This document shows positions 34,348 through 47,176 of a stretch of DNA of 64,000 bases, piece after piece (the first letter of the stretch is position 1; the number at the start of each line of letters is the position of its first letter). The DNA is taken from positions 868,001-932,000 of the forward strand of contig NC_063438.1 in NCBI RefSeq assembly GCF_020379485.1, in the 5' to 3' direction. Both the position numbers and the translations under genes were made by a program. A model generated the notes under the pieces. That model was not told the origin of the DNA. It saw only the letters and a program-made list of their open reading frames with translations, and ran no database searches. Origin of the DNA: Brassica napus (Eukaryota > Streptophyta > Magnoliopsida > Brassicales > Brassicaceae).

Positions 34348-35433
34348 TCGATTTTGTGTAGTTTGTTTTATGAATAAGGTAATGTGAGAGTTTGTTTTAT
34401 GAATAAGGTAATGTGGGAGTTTGTTTTGTGAATAAGAAAATGTGGGAGTTTGTTTTATGAATAAGTAAAAGTGGGAATTGTGGTTTGGAATATATGAATT
34501 AGAAGATAAGGAATTGTGGTTTGGAATGAAAATAAAGATAGGGTTTGGAATATATGAAGTAGAAGATAAGGAATATGGGGTTTGGGGTTTGGGGTTTCGG
34601 ATTTTAGGGATTTAAACGGAATACTCGTTAATTCCTCGTATGTTGACGTCGAACTTACGACGAATTCCTCGTTTATTCCACGTAGGAGATTCGTCGTAAA
34701 TACCACGTAGGACAAATTCGTCGTAAATACCACGTAGGAGAGATTCGTCGTAAATACCACGTAAAATAAATGATGAACGCGGCCCACTTTAATTCCACGT
34801 AGGACGGAATCGTCGTAAAAACCACGTAACCAAAATCGTCGTAAACACCTCGTACTGTAAAAACTAGAAAAAAAAAGAAAAAGAAGAAATATACTCGATT
34901 TTGTGTAGTTTGTTTTATGAATAAGGTAATGTGAGAGTTTTTTTTATGAATAAGGTAATGTGGGAGTTTGTTTTGTGAATAAGAAAATGTGGGAGTTTGT
35001 TTTATGAATAAGTAAAAGTGGGAATTGTGGTTTGGAATATATGAATTAGAAGATAAGGAATTGTGGTTTGGAATGAAAATAAAGATAGGGTTTGGAATAT
35101 ATGAAGTAGAAGATAAGGAATATGGGGTTTGGGGTTTGGGGTTTCGGATTTTAGGAATTTAAACGGAATACTCGTTAATTCCTCGTATGTTGACGTCGAA
35201 CTTACGACGAATTCCTCGTTTATTCCACGTAGGAGAGATTCGTCGTAAATACCACGTAGGACAAATTCGTCGTAAATACCACGTAGGACAAATTCCTCGT
35301 TTATTCCACGTAAGAGAGATTCGTCGTAAATACCACGTAGGACAAATTCGTCGTAAATACCACGTAACCAAAATCGTCGTAAACACCTCGTACTGTAAAA
35401 ACTAGAAAAAAAAGAAAAAGAATAAATATACTG
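34348..35433 (+). repeat. 547-bp internal tandem duplication in the CACTA element
   Basis: The block beginning CGATTTTGTGTAGTTTG at 34349 recurs at 34896, offset 547 bases. Copies differ by a few substitutions and small length changes (for example 35xxx has one additional CCACGTAGGACAAATTC unit). Both end in CTCGTACTGTAAAAACTAG followed by an A-rich run. Each copy carries a cluster of subterminal-type motifs (TCGTCGTAAATACCACG). Confidence 0.85.
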
Positions 35434-35907
35434 GATTTACATGTGGCAAGACTTCCAGCAATTATATTACTTAAGTCTCACCAACATAAATTCCAATATC
35501 ATCTTCTCTTCCTTTTTTCTCAAATTTTTATAATTTGAATAGGATTGGATTTGAGAGTATGATGTGAGATAGGGTGTGATTTGGGAGTTTGGGTGTGGGT
35601 TGAGAAGGAGAGTTACAGGTATATTTATAGGGAAGCTTTCCTCGGTAATTCCACGTAAGCAAAATCGTCGTAACGTCCTCGTACCTAAAAACACGGGCCT
35701 TTGTAATTCCTCGTAACTTCCTCGTATAATAAAACACGGGCCTTTGTAATCTCTCGCTGTTTCGTCGTAAAAAAAAACACGGGCCTCTGTAATTCGTCGT
35801 AAAATTACGAGGAATTTGCGACGGAATGTAATCTTATATATACACCCCAAGCGCTCACTCTTTCTTTCCTCTCTACTTCCTCTCCACTTCCTCCCTGTTT
35901 CGTTGCA

Positions 35908-36376
35908 ATGGTAAGCCTCTCTAATTCCTCTCTAATTTGGTTAGTTTAGGTAGATTAGGTGGTTAGTATAGGGAATTTAGATAAGTTTACGGATCTTATG
36001 TTATTTAGTGTTGATTAGGTGGATAATGTTGGAAAATATACTGTTGACGAAAATTTAAAAAACTAAATTTTTTTCTCAGGTTCGAAAAGGTAGACTTACT
36101 GCCCATTACATAGAGATGTTCGGTGAGCCGGGTAATCGTTTAGACCCGTCGTCTTCATCAGCTCCCGGTTCTTCGGGACAAGAGACTGTCCCCGAGACTC
36201 AGTACACTCAGAGAGTCTTTGGGTCTCCTTCTTCTAGAGGACCATCGGTTCCTCCTCCCCCGATGACCATGCGACAACGAAATCCTATTCCAGGCGAGTC
36301 AACATCCGACACACATGCCGAGGCGGATGTAACGGCGAGGAGTGATGAATTCTATCGGGCGATTCACGACCCTTAG
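35908..36376 (+). CDS. TNPA-like short ORF of the CACTA element
   Basis: Exon 1 is only the ATG (35908-35910) ahead of a GTAAGC donor; exon 2 is 36080-36376, starting after CTCAG, giving MVRKGRLTAHYIEMFGEPGN and a Ser/Pro-rich remainder, total 99 aa. The opening VRKGRLTAHY matches the start of crucifer En/Spm Ptta-type proteins from memory. The region downstream that would hold the coiled-coil and transposase accessory domain is missing, so this is likely a truncated product. It lies close to the right terminal repeat. Expression is unknown; the single-codon first exon is inferred from sequence, not seen in a transcript. Confidence 0.55.
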
Positions 36377-36984
36377 TTATTTTTAATTTCGGTTCTTGTA
36401 TTATGAATTCAAAACTTATTTATATATAAAATATTTTGGTTTTGATTTTTTTAGAATTTTAATTTTATTAATAATTTAAATAATTTAAATTATTTTTTTA
36501 ATTATAATTTTTTATATTTCTGTAAAATAACGAAACGAAGTAAATTCGTAGCTAATTTTGCGACTTATTTACGTGGAAGCTTAACGAGGTTTTTACGAGG
36601 AATTGTTTACAAGGAAATGACGTGGAAAGTTCACGTGGTCTTTACGAGGAAAGCTATCAAGGTATTTACGTTTACTTTACGAGTATTTACTTTCGAGTTA
36701 TTTACGTGGGTTTTACGAGGAACGTCTTTCGTGGTATTTACGAGGAAATTTAGCGACGTCCTTACGTGGAAGCTTTACGTGGTCTTTACGACGAAATATT
36801 CCTCTTCGCTTTTACGACGAAATTATTTCCTCGCTATGTTACGACGAATTAGCGAGGATATATGTGTTACGACAAACGTATAACGACGAAACGGGTTTCC
36901 TCGCTAATTTCTCGTAACACTGCTTTTACGACGAAATCACGAGGAAAACTGCCCTCGTAAAACTTGTGTTTTCTTGTAGTGTAA

Positions 36985-37427
36985 ATTCTTTATTGGTATG
37001 AGTCATCATCAAATGTTCGTGCACGCCTTAACTTGTCAAAAGAAACTCTTCTTACTTGTAAAATCGAATTTTTTGGGATTCCGATTTTTCCGATTGAAAG
37101 ACATGATGATTGCTTTAAATTCTGACTGATGTATTTTACCAAGCAAAACGTGATAACATACATTTTGTTTTGTAGTATAATCAAGATTCATATACCAGTC
37201 TATCTTGACAATACGCATGTGTTTAAAAAAAAAAGGGGGTGTTACGTACACTTAAAAAAACCATTAATAAGCAAGGCCCAAATGGAGTTAAAATACAGCA
37301 ACAGTCGTAACCTTCTGGCTCCGGAAGAGGGTTTAATGTTCCCGGTTAGTGATAATCACGTCGAACTCAAACGGAAACACACATTTTCGTCACAGAGTTG
37401 TTTGTTTTCCGTTAAACGGCGTGAAAG
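36985..37427 (+). promoter_or_regulatory. Upstream region of the RAVE/DmX-like gene
   Basis: A 440-base spacer from the CACTA right end to the ATG at 37428. It should contain the promoter and 5' UTR of the WD40 gene. The CACTA insertion therefore lies within about 450 bases of the start codon and could affect its expression. Confidence 0.5.
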
Positions 37428-40400
37428 ATGCCGGAGACGAGTCAGGACCCGATCTCACTCACAGATCCGATCGATCAGTTACCTCTCCGGCTACTACGAT
37501 CGGAGATCGTCCCGCCGGCTCCGTCTCGATCCAACTCTTCAATCGACTGGCTCTCCGACTTCGCCGGCTACTCATGGCTTGCTTACGGAGCTTCCTCTCT
37601 CCTCGTCATCTCCCACCTCCCTTCCCCTCTCCGCGGCGAAGACTCTGCCAACGGACCGCTTTTCCGTCAGATTCTCGAGGTTTCCGGCGACGTTTCGTCT
37701 CCAGTTACCGCCGTTTCGTGGTCTCCTGTTACGCCGTCTGTAGGCGAGCTCGCGGTTGGGTCTGGGAGCTACGTTCGCCTCTTCGCGCGTGATCTTAGCG
37801 ATCTGAACGGTAAGCCTCGATTTGAAGAAGCCTTGGTAGATTCTTTGAGCTTTAGTGGTTAAATCGTTCGTAGAGCTATTGAACATTTTCAAGTGTGTAG
37901 TTGAATAGTCAGTGATGGATGTTGAACTGTGATGCCATTGGACTACTAGAGAATGGATATGTTAAATTTGTATGTCTTTTATTTATATTCAGGTTCATTT
38001 TGTTGGAGTCAGAGTGCTGTATTGCTGCAAGAAACAAAAGTTGAAGCGATTGAGTGGACTGGATCCGGGGATGGGATGATAGTTGGTGGAACTGATATTG
38101 TTTTGTGGAAGAGAAGGAACCAATCCTGGGAAATAGCTTGGAAGTTCCCAGGGGATTACCTTCAAGATCTGGTTTCCTCCACCTGGTCAATCGAGGGTCC
38201 TTTTGCGTCGGCAGCTTCTTGGAGCAAGTTTCCGTCGGAGTGTGATGAGGCAGGTAGAGGTGTCTTGGCCTATTACAGTGACGGGGAGATATATCGTAAA
38301 GTTGAATTGCCTCATCCTCAGAGGATATCCACGATTCAGTGGAGACCGGTGGCTGCAGAGCAGTCTGTAGAATGCGCGGGGAAATCAGTGAGGAATGTGC
38401 TGATGACGTGTTGTTTGGATGGGGCTGTAAGGTTATGGTGTGAGGTAGATGGTGGAAAGGCTAAAAAGGGCTTGAAAGATGTCCATGGGCATAAAAAGTC
38501 GTTTTGCGTGGCAGCTGTGATAGAGATAAATCAGGTTTTGGATGGTTGTTTGGGAAGAGATTTGTTTGTTTTTTGGGGAACTCGGTCAGGGGGTATATTG
38601 AAAACCATTGAAGGTACTAATCAATTGTTTACTACTGAGAAGTATGATCATGAGAATGTTGGCAACTGTGAGTGGTTAGTAGGGCAAGGCCCTGGGAAAT
38701 CGGCTTCTTTGTGGGCTGTCCATTGTCTGGATGACATCTCTCCTATGAGGTTTCCGAGGATTACATTGTGGGCGAGACAAGAAACAAATGGAACTGCTCT
38801 GGAACCACTCTCTATAACTGATGCTACTGGTTTTTCTGATCGATTACCCCTTAAGAAAGTTTATGTATTGAGAAATAACCTTTATGGCACGCCAGATATC
38901 TGCTCTTCCATTTATTTATCTTCACGCAATACCATATGTTGGTCCTCCTTGCACACAGTAAAATCACATGCCTTAGAAGATTCACCTCCAGATAAATCCA
39001 GCGTATTGCAGTGCATCACGGAAAAAGTATTAGATCTTGATGGTCATGGTGGGAAAATCCTACAGGTTGCCTTTACTCCTATCATAAGTGAGGCGGGATA
39101 CACTGCTTCTCTGGATTATAATGGTTTGATAATAATCTGGTCCTCTTGTGATTATTTGAACCGTGCTATTGACCATCCTATATCAGTTTCTTCCTGGAAA
39201 CATTGTGGACGGCTTCAAAATCAAGAGTTAAGATTGAAGTACACGAGTATATGCTGGGCACCTTCATCATTGAATGATGAGAGCTTTCTACTTGCGGGAC
39301 ATGTACAAGGCATTGATTGTTATAGTGTGAGGAAAGGCGGGAGCGGTTATGGTGGTTTTCTTACCCATTACATATGTACCATACCGTTAGCAGTTAGCCA
39401 GCCTTTTGAGGATGGTCCGACCAGCATATTTGCAAGACCTCTTCCAGATTCTTGTGGAAAGACATTCAAAACTAACAGTTTTTTGCTTCTAAGTGTATGG
39501 ATGAAAGATAAACGGTTTGATGCTCTGTCATGGAAAGTGACCCTGCATCATTTTGATGCAGCAGGAAGCACCTGCGACTGTCATTTTCATGATTTTGATA
39601 GCATGGAATCGGGCAAGTGGTTGTTCGAAGATACTTTTGCTGGTAAGAAAAATTGCATTGCTGTTAGATCATGCTCTTCAGAATTACCTGAATCTCATCG
39701 TTATGATGAAGTAACTAGTTTTGCTGTGGTCAATCCGAGCGGCAGGGCCCTAGAGAAGGACATGAACATTGAAAGTCAAGCTTATACTATGGCAACTGGT
39801 CATGATAATGGCTCTTTAAAACTGTGGAGAAGTAGCCTTCAGGAAAGTTCAACACCTTCCATTATGTGGGAGCTTGTTGGCATGCTTACCATTGGCAAAA
39901 GTCCTGTCAGTGCTATATCTCTAACTGAGTCGGGACACAAGATCGCAGCCCTCTGCACAGAGAATCATTCAAAAGCTGTTCGAACAATTAGCGTATGGGA
40001 GATTGTACACCTTCTCGATTCAGGGGTTTTCATACTAGAGGATAAGTTACATGTTGATGCAGAGGTTGTTGCTGTAAGATGGTCAACTGTGGGAAATGAT
40101 CAGCTAATTCTTGGAGTTTGCACACAGAATGAGATGCGGGTATATGGTATTGCTCGGCAACCCTGCAGAAGTACCAGTTTCGCTGTCTCTGATTATTCTT
40201 CAGAGACACAAATTTGGCAATGCTTCGCTGTTACTCGTACATTTTCTGCTATTCATGATTTATGGTGGGGATCCAAAGCCATGACTGCACTGGCTCATAA
40301 TGATTATGTTAGCCTACATGGTCAATGGCTGGCCGTTACTGACAAGAAGCAAAAGACTGATAACAATCCAGAAATTTTTGCAGCCAATCTTCCGAAACTA

Positions 40401-43400
40401 GTGAATACTACAGAAGGCAGAGACTCTGAATTGTTATCTAATAGTATGCCTTTAACTGCGACCGCATATGGTTCAGATACTCTTAAGGACACGACAAGCA
40501 TGTTGCATATTGTGGAAAAGTTAGGAGGCGCCTTGCCACTCTATCATCCTCATGCCCTCCTTGTCGCTATACGTTCAGGTGATATGCTGCAAGTATTTTT
40601 TTTTCCATACTTCAGTCAGTTCTGAAACTAAGCTGTTTAGCTTTTATTTAGCTTCCCTTGTTATATTTCCTTCGTGCAGGAGCATTACATGTGTCATGCG
40701 GTTAATTTCACCTAAGCTAAAGATTGTTACCTCTAATGTATTCAGGCAACTGGAAACGAGCAAGCGCAGCTTTAAGGCATCTTGCTGAGAATATTACTTC
40801 AGGTGATGCCTCCGTGAAGGATCACGGTGTAAAGTCAGATCTTTGTCAGGATATCCTTTTGTCAAAATATTATGAAGGGTCTGTCTCCAATGGCCCAAAT
40901 CGTAAGGATTTCCATTGGGGTGGGACATCTGGTTCAATGCTACAGAATTCTCAGTTTCAGGCAGGGTTGCAGTCAAATTTCAGTATGGATTCTTATAGTC
41001 CCAATGGTAGTCACAGTTCTCCTGCAACAGACTTGGAATTTACTGGCTTCTGCGAGCAGCTGGAGAAGTTATCAGATGAAGGAAATATTTCCAGGACAGA
41101 AAAGATACAATACTTTGCAATTGTTGATCTTCTTCGTGAAATTGGTAATCCACATTCGACTTCTGTCTATGCAAGTCTTGATGAAGCTGGGAGAAGGTAC
41201 GCTAATTCTGTAATTTTTTTAATTTTAATTGACTACGGACCACTTAAGAAATATGTTCCATCATGTATGTTTGTTTCTCCGTTAACCTGTAAAGATTAAA
41301 AGATCACATTTATTTAACTCGCAACGGCAGATTTATCCCTTATTCAGAAAAAAAAAAAACTCTAGCTGGTTTGTGGGCCTTATAAGTTACATCAGTTGCC
41401 AAAAATTGATCAGATGTTTCTTTTAGTACTGGGGCAGTTTTTTTTTGCTTTGCTTCATTAATAACACTTTATGCTGATTTGTATTCATGGATTTATTGTG
41501 TTCTGTCTGCTGTGTAGATTTTGGATCACACTTAGGTTTAAGCAGCTGTACTTAGCTCGAAGTTCTGGCAAACCAGCATCTGTAGAAGAGTTGGATATTG
41601 ACTCTAGTATGATAGGATGTGCTTTTCACTCAGAGTCTCAAGAAAATCTGTCTGGTTCTCTTTTACCCATTGAATCATCATGGCAACAAATGCGCTCACT
41701 GGGTTTTGGATTTTGGTGTTCAGATGTAGCACAGTTGCGGCCACGAGTAAGTTTTAAAATTCGATGCTTGGGTCCAAACTAGCTATGCAAGAACCCATGT
41801 ATCAAAACTCCTATTTGTGCTTGCTTTCGTTCTTTAATAATATTTTCTTTTGATACCAACAAAGAGAGACTTAGGGTAAAATAAATAGATGTGCATCTCT
41901 TATTTTGATGCTATTTCTTTTCTGTAGATGGAGAAACTGGCCCGGCAGCAATACCTGAAGAACAAGAAACCTAAAGATTGTGCGCTTCTCTATATAGCTT
42001 TAAATAGAATTCAAGTTTTGGCTGGTCTTTTTAAAATAAGCAAGGATGAGAAAGATAAACCCTTGGTGGGTTTTCTTTCACGCAATTTTCAGGTATTTGC
42101 TGCAAGCCGTATTGTTTTTTTCTGTACGACTTCTGGCATCTAATATATCACATTGTGTGACATATCTCCTAATTTGATGCATCGTTTTACAGGAAGAGAA
42201 AAATAAGGCAGCAGCCTTGAAAAATGCGTATGTGCTAATGGGTAAACACCAACTGGAGCTGGCTATAGGTTTCTTTCTCCTTGGAGGTGAAGCTTCATCG
42301 GCGATAAATGTCTGTGTGAAAAATCTTCAAGATGAGCAGCTTGCGCTCGTAATTTGCCGGCTTGTTGATGGGCAGGGTGGGGCACTGGAAAGTAATCTTA
42401 TAAATAAATACATACTCCCATCTGCTGTTCGGAGAGGAGACTTTTGGCTGGCAAGCATACTTAAGGTAATTATAATTGTTTGCAAATATTGTTATCTTGT
42501 GAATTCACCTTTCTTTGTTGGCGTTTCAAATTATGACTATGAAGCTGTCCCTGTTTTATACAGTGGGAATTAGGAGAGTATCATCAGTCAATTCTTGCTA
42601 TGGCTGGAAGTCTAGAGAACCCTGCTAATGGGAGCTCTACTGTTACTTCAAATCACATCTCTTTTGTGGATCCTAGTATTGGATTATACTGTCTCATGTT
42701 GACTACAAAAAATAGTCTGAAGAATGCAGTGGGGGAAAGAAATGCTTCAAACCTTAGTAGATGGGCAACCTTGATGACTGCTACCGCCTTCAGCAGATGT
42801 GGGCTTCCGGTAAGTTGCAACAGAAACTAGAATTTGCTTGCTTACAAATGAAAAAGGACTTGGGTATTTCTTCCAAAATTTGCATTTTTCTACCAAAATA
42901 CCAAACGAACAAATTGTGATTAGGCTCTATTTCATCTTTTTTTATAGTTTCTGAGATTGTGTTTGGTCGTCCGTCCTGTCAAATCTAATTTTGTCTTCTT
43001 TTTGAGTGTTGCTAGCTCGAGGCGTTAGAATGTCTTTCAGCATCTGCCAGCGGTCATGGTGGTACGCATCAGGCTAGCGGTCAAAGTAATGGACATTTGG
43101 GTACTCCACGTGGTGTTCTTGAGCTTTCTGATCCTAATTCTAATTGGGTATCAAGCGGTGTTTCATCTACTGTGGACACTCGTTTTAAACTGAGTCTAGC
43201 CGCCCATTCCCTCTCAAAGCTATTAAGGGAAGCAACTGCACTATTAAGGAGTTCTGAAATTGTTTTGTGTGAGAAACTCTCTGGATTTCAACATAAGCTA
43301 CAAACATCTTTGGAGCTATTTTACCAGAGGTTTTCTTTATCTTCATCTTTCCTACGTAATACGGTACGCAGTTTCCACTAATAATACTTGCACATCATAT

Positions 43401-46400
43401 TCCTTTTCTCACTTAATCTAATTTGACAACTCATGTACTTTTGACTGCCATGCGTAATCTGGTACTTTGTTTTCTATCGGCAGATGATTATGTCAGCATA
43501 CAACAGTGGGTTACTACTATCCATGGGATACAATGTATTTCAGGAAAATAGTTCCTCAGGACGCTCACTAAATAAGTCCCAGACAAATGAAGATCTCCTC
43601 CAATATTCAGCTTTGTGTAAATTGATTCTAAAAGCGACCGAAGAGAACTCGTTTATATTGTCACGTATCATTGCTGCATGCAGTGTCACTTGCTTTCACT
43701 CAGTGCCATGCTTAGAGGAAAACAAGGTGTCATCTGGACCTGAGCCAAAGTTGTCTAATGCTTTACGATTTTACTTTCAGGGCATTCTGCAATCCTTCTC
43801 TAGTTTTGAAACTACTATAAGGCTGTGCTTGAACTCCTCTTTGGAAGACCTGAAAACAAGACTCGCCGTTGTTCTTGATTTAGTCGAATATTGCTCAAGA
43901 CTCGCAATGGCTTGGATCCTAGGGGATGTAGACTGTCTCTTTCGAATGGTGCAGCCTTTGACGATATCATATTTTCATGGACATATGCCTTACGAGGTCG
44001 ACCTGGAAAGCCTGAAGAGAGTGTACCACCAAGAAGTTTCTGTTAGTGTTCCAGATGCGTCAGATGCAGGACTTAATTCTATTGTTGAGAACAACGAAGT
44101 TGGATACCCAGTGAGCTCAATTCCAGGAGATGAAAGGCGTCTTGTAACACAAGCATGTTTCTGGAGGCATGTTTCGGACTTTGTGAAACATAAGATGGTA
44201 TCGACTTCGATTGATCTAGATGATGGTATCTCGAATAGTGAATCCTCAGAGAAATTTGATGCTCAGACATCGTTCGATTCTAGTGGTGACATTGTATGTG
44301 TAACTGAGAAGATCATGTCCGTTCTGGGAAAAACACTGGTTAGCACCATAGCTCAACTGTCTTCCTACCATGTAAAACAACTTGTACTGTCCTTGAAACA
44401 GAAATTAGAGAAGAGAATTCAGGTTCCTACCTTGTTATGGTTGCACGGATGTCGGGAATCTCAGGCAAATTTTATTAATCGAGCTATCCCAGATTCAAGT
44501 ACAGAGAATGAAGACAACAGCGACCTTGCAGTTTCTGTGAGGTTTTGGACACTTTGCGTTGATCCTCATTTAGTACTCGAAGCTTTCTTGCTAGAAAATT
44601 TTGACATATCTGAATGGTCAAAACTTAAACCATTGGAAGATTGGAGCAATATGTACAGAGAAATAAAGGGGAAGAATGAGCTCAATGTGCCATGCAATCA
44701 AGATGATCTGAGTAGTAATGAAGTGGCTTCACTTGCAAACCACGCTTCTAATTCTTCGCAGAAAGCTGCAACTGCCAGTGAAAATTCTGCTTTCCAGGAC
44801 CCCAAAGAAATCCATAAGAGGACCGGGGAGCTTATACAGGTAATTGTAATTCTTACATAAACGAACTAGTTACTGATTAACATTTGTCATCTTGTGTGAT
44901 CGAGTATTCTTATCTTTCTAACAGGCCATTTGTATCAATGCCATCAACCATCGGCAAGCTGCACTAGCTAGCAACCGCAAGGTCAGTTATTGTTACAGTC
45001 TGACTTAGCACTTGTTCTGTCTTTACTTTCTTGTGAATTTTATAAGTTGTGGTAACTTTCTATAGACTATGCGTAAAAACATTAGCCATGCATAAATTGA
45101 GTCTAAATCCTGGAAAACCTCTAATCATCTTTATCCGGCATATGTATGTCGAGATAAAGGTTTCTGATGATATTGCATGTTGCCGTAGCAACACCGAGTT
45201 TATGTTTGTTGTTGCAGTGTTTTTCTACGGGTTGTATAAATATGGCATCAGAGACAAACACATCCCTAACTGTGGATTCTGTTACATGCAGGGTATAATT
45301 TTCTTTAACCAAGAAGATGGTGGTCCTTGCTATGATCAGTCAAACTATATTTGGTCAGATGCTGATTGGCCACGTAATGGTTGGGCTAACTCTGAGTCAA
45401 CCCCTGTTCCAACATGTGTCTCACTCGGTGTTGGTCTTGGGGACAAAAAAGGAGCACACCTTGGGTTAGGTGGGGCCACTGTTGGTGATTTTTCTCTTTC
45501 CAAGCCATGGAAATCTCACAGGGTTCCGGCTTACACTGGGTTAGGAGTCTCTGGTCTAGGTTGGCAAACTCAAGAAGATTTTGAGCAGTTTATTGATCCT
45601 CCCCCAACAGTTGAAACTGTTATTGCAAGCGCATTCTCTAGTCACCCAACAATGCCTCTCTTCTTGGTTGGCTCAAGCAACACTCACATTTACTTGTGGG
45701 AGGTATGAACCCAAACATTTGCTTCATCTGTTTAATTTCGTTTTTAATCAAGTCACTTTAACTAGTGTCTACTGAATGTTAACGATGATAAAATGAAGCA
45801 TTTTGACAGGATGGCATCTCTTAAATATCCTTGTGGATCTTATAATGCAAACATTGAATCTTGCAGTTTGGAAAAGACAGAGCTACTGCAACTTACGGTG
45901 TCCTGCCTGCTGCAAATGTTCCTCCTCCATATGCTTTGGCGTCAATATCAGCAGTTCAAATCGGTCCATGCGGACACAGATTTGCTAGCGCTGCACTTGA
46001 TGGAACGGTATGCACCTGGCAATCAGAAGTTGGAGGAAGAAGCAATGTCTATCCTGTTGAGTCATCTATTTGCTTCAATGGCTTTGCATCGTACGTTTCA
46101 TGATCCTTAAATCTTTACGTTCTCGTTCCCTAGTATGCCAAAAAATACTCCCAATTGGGGTTATTGCAATCAATCATGAAAGTCACCTTTTTCTATTATT
46201 ATGGTTGCAGAGATGTGAAATATATTAGTTCGAGTGGATCTATAGTTGCAGCTTCAGGATATAGCTCAAGTGGTGCCAACGTAGTTGTATGGGATACTCT
46301 AGCTCCCCCTTCAACCTCCCAGGCATCTATCAGTTGTCATGAAGGTCGCTTTCATTTGAAAACTGCAGACAAATCAAATCATCATTACTATCATTTTCAC

Positions 46401-47176
46401 ATAGGTCTAACTCTTAACAACTTTCTCTTTCATGAAGGTGGTGCACGCTCAATCTCGGTGTTTGATAATGACATTGGTAGTGGCTCGATTTCTCCAATGA
46501 TTGTAACTGGTGGCAAAAACGGTGATGTTGGATTGCACGATTTCCGGTATATCGCAACCGGTAAGATGAAGAAGCAGAGGAACGCTGACGGAAGATCTTC
46601 TACTGACGGAGATCAGAACAAGAATGGGATGCTTTGGTATATACCAAAGGCTCACTTAGGTGAAAAAAGTTTATACCCTTCCTTTTCTATTTCTGAGAAA
46701 TTCGACTGACATTGATTGATACATGCAAAATCCAGGGAGTGTGACCAAGATATCGACAATACCACGGACAAGTCTGTTCTTGACAGGAAGCAAAGACGGA
46801 GATGTGAAACTTTGGGATGCAAAAGCAGCAAAGATGATTCATCACTGGCCTAAACTACACGAAAGGCACACTTTCCTTCAACCAAACTCTAGAGGCTACG
46901 GTGGAATCATCCGCGTAAGTAAAACTGAAACCTTTTGGTTTGGCTTTTCGTTTACTGCTTATCAAATAAGATTGGATACTTTTTGGGATTAGTTCAGAGC
47001 AGTTCTTGTAGTCCCTATTGAATTAAATATTTGTATCACATGGTTCAAGTTTGAGTTTCTCGTGTTAAAAAAATGTGGTGCAGGCTGGGGTGACAGACAT
47101 ACAAGTTTGTCCGAATGGATTCATCACTTGTGGTGGTGATGGCACTGTGAAGGTCGTCAGCCTCAGAAATTCCTAA
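37428..47176 (+). CDS. RAVE-complex Rav1/DmX-like WD40 protein (At2g46560 type)
   Basis: Sixteen exons join in frame: 37428-37809, 37993-40578, 40746-41196, 41518-41746, 41928-42092, 42193-42465, 42564-42809, 43016-43363, 43484-44839, 44925-44981, 45292-45702, 45867-46090, 46211-46344, 46438-46659, 46736-46914, 47084-47176 (7356 bases, 2451 aa). All introns are GT-AG. An N-terminal beta-propeller region (residues 1-900; SVAVSWSP-type WD blocks) is followed by a Rav1p_C region with FGFWCSDVAQLRPR, MEKLARQQYLKNKKPKDCALLYIAL and KNAYVLMGKHQLELAIGFFLLGG (about 1195-1365). The final 300 residues form WD repeats (FLTGSKDGDVKLWD, CGGDGTVKVV). In yeast and animals this family assembles the V-ATPase. 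Exon 13-14 is discussed separately. The gene is the collinear At2g46560 equivalent and lies next to the CACTA element. Confidence 0.92.

Larger units (their letters stand above)
33496..36981 (+). mobile_element. Non-autonomous CACTA (En/Spm) DNA transposon
   Basis: Begins CACTACAAGAAAAC at 33496 and ends GTTTTCTTGTAGTG at 36981, perfect terminal inverted repeats of the CACTA superfamily. TAA at 33493-33495 and 36982-36984 is the 3-base target duplication. Length is 3486 bp. Both ends and several internal blocks are packed with short subterminal motifs (TTACGAGG, CCTCGTAA, TCGTCGTAAA, CCACGTAGG), the expected transposase-binding sites. Inside are a C-terminal piece of a TNP2-like transposase and a short TNPA-like first-exon gene; the catalytic part is absent. 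Perfect target duplication suggests recent insertion. Confidence 0.93.
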
